Positions 6,329 through 9,415 of a stretch of 9,415 nucleotides of DNA are shown piece after piece. Under the pieces are notes generated by a model that was not told where the DNA came from, did not search any database, and saw only the letters and a list, made by a program, of their open reading frames with translations. A program made the position numbers and the translations under genes. This DNA comes from CAZRIT01 sp964600225 (GTDB lineage Bacteria; Bacillota; Clostridia; Christensenellales; CAG-138), in the NCBI GenBank assembly GCA_964600225.1, contig CAZRIT010000071.1, positions 1 through 9,415 of the forward strand. Reading direction: 5' to 3'. The number at the start of each line of letters is the position of its first letter. The first letter of the stretch is position 1.

Positions 6329-8431
6329 CTACGCGCGCTTCCTGCCAAGCAGCGCCAGCCCGAGGGCGGATAGCAGCACGAGCGTCAGCCAAAGCGCGGG
6401 CGCGGAGGCGTCGCCCGTCTTGGGAATCTCCGCCGTGGGCGCGGGCTTCGGGGGCGGGTCGTCGCCGCTATCGGGCGGACGTGGCGGCGGCGCGGTCGCG
6501 GGGCGAATATCCACATAGCGGAACTTATCGTTATCCGCAGCGGTATAGGTGGAGGTGTCCGCTCCGACAAAGCCCTGGTAGTTTGCGGTGGCAGGCGTGA
6601 TGCGGCAGATGATGGTCGGGCTGCCGCGCAGCGGATTGGGTACCTGGTTAAGCGCCTTGGTCGGGCTGCCTGTGTGGGCGACGGTGCCGCTGATGGCGGT
6701 GGTGATGCTGTCTGCGGCGACGCCGCTGACGATGCCAAAGGGCCCGTAGCTTAGGATGCCGTAGCTGTGCGCGCCTGAATGATTGGCCAGGACGTTGCCG
6801 CCCGTAGCGGCGACGGTGCCGTTTTGAATGTCCACGCCGTTGGTTCCGCCGCCAACGATGCCGACGCTTTCATAGTCTGCGGTCTTGGCCGTGGCATGAA
6901 CCGTGCCGCCCTCGATTTTGAAGCCCGCTCTCGTGCTGATGCCGTTGCTGCGGCCGTCGCGGCCCTGTGCCTCGCCCCCGGTGGCGGTCAGCGTGCCGCT
7001 TTTGACAAGGACGCTGTCGCCAAACAGGCCAAAGCTGTTGGGCAGGTCCGTGCCCGTGACATTGCTCGCCGTGGCGGTGACGCCCGTGCCGCTGCCCTCC
7101 ACGGTGACGACGCCGCTATCGGAATAGACGCCAAAGCTCTCTTTGACGGCTGTGCCGCCCGTGGCGCTGACCGTGCCGCCCGAAAAATCGATGTTGGCTG
7201 CACCGTACACGCCGTAGCTGACGCCGCCCGTGGCGTTGGCAGCGCCGCCCTTGGCGGTGATCGTGCCGCCGCCGCATGTGAGCGCGCCATAGGCATGGAT
7301 GCCGTAGCTTTTTGTGTTTTCGGCGTTTGTTGCGCCACCCGTGGCGTTGACCGTGCCGTTTGATAACGTCAGTGCGCTGTTGCTGTATATACCGTAGCTG
7401 GTTGCGTTGGCCGCATTGGCTGCGCCGCCCGTGGCGGAAAGCGTGCCGCCCGTCAGGCTGAAGGCCGACGGGCCGGAGGACAGATACAGGCCGATGCTCG
7501 CGCTGCTTGCCCCCAATACAGTCCCGCCGAAGGCTTCGATCCTGCTGCCGGAAAGCGCGGTAACGGAGGGCGTGTAGAGGTATGCGCCGTAGCTTTGAGC
7601 GCTTGCGCCGCTGACCTGATTGCCGCGTGCGGTGAGCACGGAGGCGTCGGAAAGCGAGAGGGCATGGGTTGCAATGCCGTGAGTGGAGGACGTCGCGGTG
7701 CCCGCCTGCGCCGTCAGCGTGCTGCCGCCCGAAAGCAGCGTATCGCTGCCGTTGTTGAACACGCCGTAGCTGCTGCGAAGCGTGTTTCCGCCCGTGGCGA
7801 TGAGCGTGCTGCCGCCAATGACGGATACGCCGTTTGCGGCAGGGCTGTTGGGAACCAGGACGCCGTAGCTGTCGCTGCCGCCTAAGCTGCCGCTTACGTT
7901 GCCGCCCGCGGCATGGACGGTGACGCCGCCGCTTACGGTCAGGCTGTCGGCATAGATGCCCGCGCTTTGGCCGTTTGTGGTTGCGCCGCCCGTGGCGGAA
8001 AGCGTGCCGCCGCCGCCGTTTGTGATGGTCAGGCTGCCGTTTAGTACGCAGACGCCGTAGCTGGCGTCCGCGGTATAGGTATTGGTAAAGCTGTTGCTGC
8101 CGATGAGCACGATGGTCAGGTCGCCGTCCGCATGGATGACGCCGCCGCCTGCGCCTGTGTTCATGGAAAGCGTCATGTTGTCCAGCGTCAATTGGCTGAG
8201 CGCGCCGAACGCGTCGAACCGCGCACAGTAGGGGGTGGTATCGATGTTGTCGGCATAATCGGGGCTGCCGCCCGCGCCCTTGTGATAATACTTGTTGGTA
8301 CTATTGAGCGTGACGCCGCCGATGGTGACGCTCGTTGCGGCGGCCGCCTTGGCCCGCGCGGGAAGCAACGCAAAGCACAGGCTGCAAACCAGCGCCCCGC
8401 AGAGCAGACGGGTAAGGATGGTTTGTTTCAT
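6329..8431 (-). CDS. Secreted, sortase-anchored repeat surface protein (beta-helix-like adhesin)
   Basis: 700 residues. The signal peptide is MKQTILTRLLCGALVCSLCF..., with cleavage likely after ARAKA (residue 29). Residues 123-579 hold about 15 imperfect repeats of 27-34 residues, each of the form SYGI/V, a short strand, SGGTLxATGGxA and a variable loop. They are rich in Gly, Ser, Thr and Ala and almost free of charge, as expected for a stacked beta-helix. A non-repeat domain (580-645), a Pro-rich wall-spanning linker (about 648-667), the sorting motif IPKTGD (669-674), a hydrophobic segment (680-696) and the basic tail RKRA follow. Sortase would cut after Thr672 and attach it to peptidoglycan. 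The function is probably adhesion or another surface role; the ligand is unknown. An AAGGAA lies 11 nt before the ATG, a rather long spacing. It diverges from the BlaI-type gene. Confidence 0.88.
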   Translation of the reverse strand: MKQTILTRLLCGALVCSLCFALLPARAKAAAATSVTIGGVTLNSTNKYYHKGAGGSPDYADNIDTTPYCARFDAFGALSQLTLDNMTLSMNTGAGGGVIHADGDLTIVLIGSNSFTNTYTADASYGVCVLNGSLTITNGGGGTLSATGGATTNGQSAGIYADSLTVSGGVTVHAAGGNVSGSLGGSDSYGVLVPNSPAANGVSVIGGSTLIATGGNTLRSSYGVFNNGSDTLLSGGSTLTAQAGTATSSTHGIATHALSLSDASVLTARGNQVSGASAQSYGAYLYTPSVTALSGSRIEAFGGTVLGASSASIGLYLSSGPSAFSLTGGTLSATGGAANAANATSYGIYSNSALTLSNGTVNATGGATNAENTKSYGIHAYGALTCGGGTITAKGGAANATGGVSYGVYGAANIDFSGGTVSATGGTAVKESFGVYSDSGVVTVEGSGTGVTATASNVTGTDLPNSFGLFGDSVLVKSGTLTATGGEAQGRDGRSNGISTRAGFKIEGGTVHATAKTADYESVGIVGGGTNGVDIQNGTVAATGGNVLANHSGAHSYGILSYGPFGIVSGVAADSITTAISGTVAHTGSPTKALNQVPNPLRGSPTIICRITPATANYQGFVGADTSTYTAADNDKFRYVDIRPATAPPPRPPDSGDDPPPKPAPTAEIPKTGDASAPALWLTLVLLSALGLALLGRKRA
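7000..8065 (-). repeat. Imperfect in-gene coding repeats, about 85-100 bp each
   Basis: The region coding the SYG...TATGG units repeats at DNA level. On the plus strand, GCCGTAGCT (encoding the S-Y-G turn) recurs about every 90 bp, and CGCCGCCCGTGGCG (encoding ATGGA) appears several times, for example near 7424 and 7983. Shared blocks of this kind could allow unit gain or loss by recombination. Boundaries are approximate. Confidence 0.65.
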
Positions 8432-8506
8432 GCGGTCCCGCGTTCCTTTTTGTCACACAATGGGTACGGTCGGCCAAATCTGCGCGTCCGACCAAAATGT
8501 AAATAT

Positions 8507-8535
8507 ATTATATTATGAACACTTACATCGTAACA
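8507..8535 (-). promoter_or_regulatory. Probable promoter and dyad for the surface-protein gene
   Basis: In an AT-rich island, a perfect TATAAT (-10) lies on the minus strand at 8507-8512. At 17 nt spacing the -35 is weak (TGTTAC, 8530-8535). Two dyads surround it: ATGTAA (8497-8502) with TTACAT (8523-8528), centred on the -10, and TTAC-ATC-GTAA (8523-8533) over the -35. The leader would be about 70 nt. The dyads may be operator sites; which regulator binds them is unknown. Confidence 0.5.
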
Positions 8536-8615
8536 TTGCCGCCCAACCCTGTCAAGCGGCAGTCAGCGCAAAAACACGCCAAATGAGGCAAAAGGGCGGG
8601 TGCAGGCGCAGGGGA

Positions 8616-8644
8616 TTGACATGTACAGACGACAGGTGTAATCT
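8616..8644 (+). promoter_or_regulatory. Promoter of the BlaI-family gene
   Basis: A perfect TTGACA (-35) stands at 8616-8621. The -10 is TGTAAT (8637-8642, 5/6, spacer 15) or TAATCT (8639-8644, 3/6, spacer 17). The short spacing of the better hexamer suggests modest strength. The -10 lies inside operator dyad O1, so repressor binding would block polymerase. Confidence 0.65.
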
Positions 8645-8648
8645 GTAC
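8623..8648. promoter_or_regulatory. BlaI-type operator O1
   Basis: A 26-bp near-palindrome centred at 8635.5: perfect outer arms GTACAGA (8623-8629) and TCTGTAC (8642-8648), and an inner core GACAGGTGTA fitting the BlaI/MecI pattern TACAnnTGTA with one change. Ten of 13 half-site positions are symmetric. It overlaps the -10 of the BlaI-family gene. Confidence 0.65.
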
Positions 8649-8674
8649 GGAAAGGTTACAATTGTAGTCTGCAC
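8649..8674. promoter_or_regulatory. BlaI-type operator O2
   Basis: The core TACAATTGTA (8657-8666) is a perfect 10-bp palindrome matching the BlaI/MecI core TACAnnTGTA. The right half, read outward as GTGCAGACTACA, resembles both O1 halves (GTACAGAcgACA and GTACAGAttACA). Its centre at 8661.5 is 26 bp from that of O1. It ends immediately before the ribosome site. Confidence 0.65.
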
Positions 8675-8683
8675 GGAGGACGT

Positions 8684-9094
8684 ATGGAGGAGTTGGCGGG
8701 AAGGATTACCGATGCGGAGCTGGCGGTGATGCGTGTTATTTGGCGGGCAGAGGGCCCGCTGCCGCTGACGGAGATCCGCAAGGCCGTGTCGCGGCAGTGC
8801 GGGTGGGAGGCCACCACCATCAAAACGCTCGTTGCGCGGCTGGTGAAAAAGGGCGTGCTGCGGCAGCAGCGGCGGGAGGTTTATTACTATGCCGCCGCGG
8901 TGAGCGAGCGCGCATACAACGCGTACGCCACGGAGGCTTTTTTGGACAAGGTGTACGCGGGCAGCGCGGGGAGTCTTGTGGCGTCGCTGGTGACCGAACA
9001 AAGGTTGAGCCAAGCGGACGTGGCCGGGCTGCGCGCGCTGCTGGAAGGCGGGCAATTGATCCATGTAGTTTATATATATGAGCTTCTGCCTTAA
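8684..9094 (+). CDS. BlaI/MecI/CopY-family winged-helix repressor with altered C-terminus
   Basis: 136 residues. The N-terminal winged helix (7-75) starts ITDAELAVMRVIW and has the recognition helix WEATTIKTLVARLVKKGVL (41-59) and the wing RREVYYYAAAVSE. The dimerisation region (76-120) includes AFLDKVYAGSAGSLVASLV and LSQADVAGLRALLE. These are the hallmark blocks of the BlaI family, whose dimers repress beta-lactamase, copper or wall-stress genes. CopY-type C-terminal cysteines are absent, so copper sensing is unlikely. At the BlaI cleavage point (Asn-Phe in S. aureus) it has SL. The last ~13 residues (QLIHVVYIYELLP) do not look like the family and are encoded by AT-rich DNA antisense to a SIR2 gene, so the native 3' end has been replaced. 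GGAGG lies 4 nt before the ATG, close but usable. Two operators in its promoter imply self-repression. No BlaR1/M56 sensor gene follows. Confidence 0.9.
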   Translation: MEELAGRITDAELAVMRVIWRAEGPLPLTEIRKAVSRQCGWEATTIKTLVARLVKKGVLRQQRREVYYYAAAVSERAYNAYATEAFLDKVYAGSAGSLVASLVTEQRLSQADVAGLRALLEGGQLIHVVYIYELLP

Positions 9095-9415
9095 CACTAT
9101 TGGAGAATTGTCCGTTTTTTGATTGAAACCATTCCGGATTCCACCATGCCGTCGCACCACCAATAAAACCATCTTCGAACGCGATTCCTTCAATTGCTAG
9201 GGCATCTTCTATCAATGTGTCATAGTTAAGTAAAAAGTAATTAACCGGACTTTTTGTCCGTTTTCTTCCTTTAGAAAAGTCAAAATGTATTGAGCGACAG
9301 AATTTTCTGTGATTATCAATTGAGCTTATTTTGCCTCCCAAAATGTCTTTGATTATTTCCTTTATTTTAACCATGAGTATCTGAATAGTTTCTAGCGTAT
9401 AATTATCACCATTAT
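8820..9415 (-). pseudogene. Truncated SIR2-like domain gene fragment, 5' end beyond window
   Basis: A minus-strand frame enters from the right edge without a stop and is recognisable for 120 residues (9413 down to 9054). It contains HRKFCRSIHF, NYFLLNYDTLIEDAL, then EDGFIGG and HIYKLHGSI. The NYD (N63-D65 of the visible part) and LHG (H117) motifs with DGFxG between are the signature of SIR2-like NAD-hydrolase domains, as in bacterial anti-phage proteins. After LHGSI the usual Asn/Asp-Trp is missing; the frame instead runs antisense through the BlaI-type gene to a stop at 8820, giving meaningless sequence. A Met at 9374 has no ribosome site and the frame stays open upstream, so the true start is probably outside. 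Base composition is far more AT-rich than elsewhere in the window. The gene is cut at its 3' side and is probably inactive. Confidence 0.7.
9048..9058. other. Recombination or assembly junction between GC-rich chromosome and AT-rich SIR2 DNA
   Basis: Up to about 9050 the DNA is GC-rich and encodes family-typical BlaI residues. From about 9054 it is AT-rich and encodes family-typical SIR2 residues on the other strand. Both genes lose their 3' ends at this point. No inverted terminal repeats, tRNA or integrase motif are visible at the site. Confidence 0.6.

Noticed and set aside
5934..6518. Plus-strand open frame of 194 residues across the repeat cluster
   Set aside because: Made of intergenic hairpin repeats and the antisense of the adhesin's C-terminus; no ribosome site.
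8684..9094. Copper-responsive CopY identity
   Set aside because: The C-terminal CxC...CxC metal motif of CopY is absent; only Cys39 is present.
8552..9193. Minus-strand open frame of 213 residues opposite the BlaI-type gene
   Set aside because: Different frame from the SIR2 motifs, no domain, and it crosses the junction and the operator region.
9100..9415. Insertion sequence or transposase in the AT-rich end
   Set aside because: The frame reads as SIR2-like; no DDE motif or terminal inverted repeat was found.

Overview
The window looks like chromosomal DNA from a GC-rich, spore-forming Clostridia-type Firmicute. Pointers are GGAGG ribosome sites at short spacing, sigma-A-like promoters, a spoVB-mazG-hup gene block, a LysM/M14 peptidoglycan peptidase, a BlaI-family repressor and a cell-wall sorting signal (IPKTGD). 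The species cannot be named from the sequence alone. The last ~350 bases are clearly AT-rich and look foreign to the rest.

Layout. Positions 1-1115 (minus): an SPFH-domain protein with a C-terminal zinc ribbon, cut by the left edge, transcribed from a strong promoter in the divergent gap. Positions 1197-5521 (plus): a tight three-gene run, namely an M14 gamma-D-glutamyl-diaminoacid peptidase with peptidoglycan-binding and LysM modules, a SpoVB-like flippase, and a YabN-type two-domain MazG protein whose methylase half has lost its signature motifs. Positions 5602-5874 (plus): HU, with its own promoter and a clean intrinsic terminator. Positions 5930-6330: no gene, but a cluster of dispersed hairpin repeats ('TGTCATTCTGAGGAGCG...GAAGAATC' type), some reduced to tandem end fragments. 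Positions 6329-8431 (minus): a 700-residue secreted, sortase-anchored surface protein made of about 15 beta-helix-like repeats. Positions 8432-8683: a divergent control region with a BlaI-type promoter and two operator dyads. Positions 8684-9094 (plus): a BlaI/MecI/CopY-family repressor with an abnormal C-terminal tail. Positions 9054-9415 (minus): an AT-rich piece of a SIR2-like gene that enters from the right edge and stops abruptly at the repressor gene.

How it fits together. The peptidase, SpoVB and MazG genes form a plausible operon linking cell wall or spore cortex work to nucleotide housekeeping. In many Firmicutes the spoVB-mazG(-hup) block continues with rqcP, yabP, yabQ and divIC; here that order breaks after HU at the repeat cluster. 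The most interesting end is the right one: an apparently self-regulated BlaI-type repressor, lacking the usual downstream BlaR1-type sensor, is joined tail-to-tail to a truncated SIR2-domain gene of very different base composition. This is either a real recombination scar or an assembly chimera.
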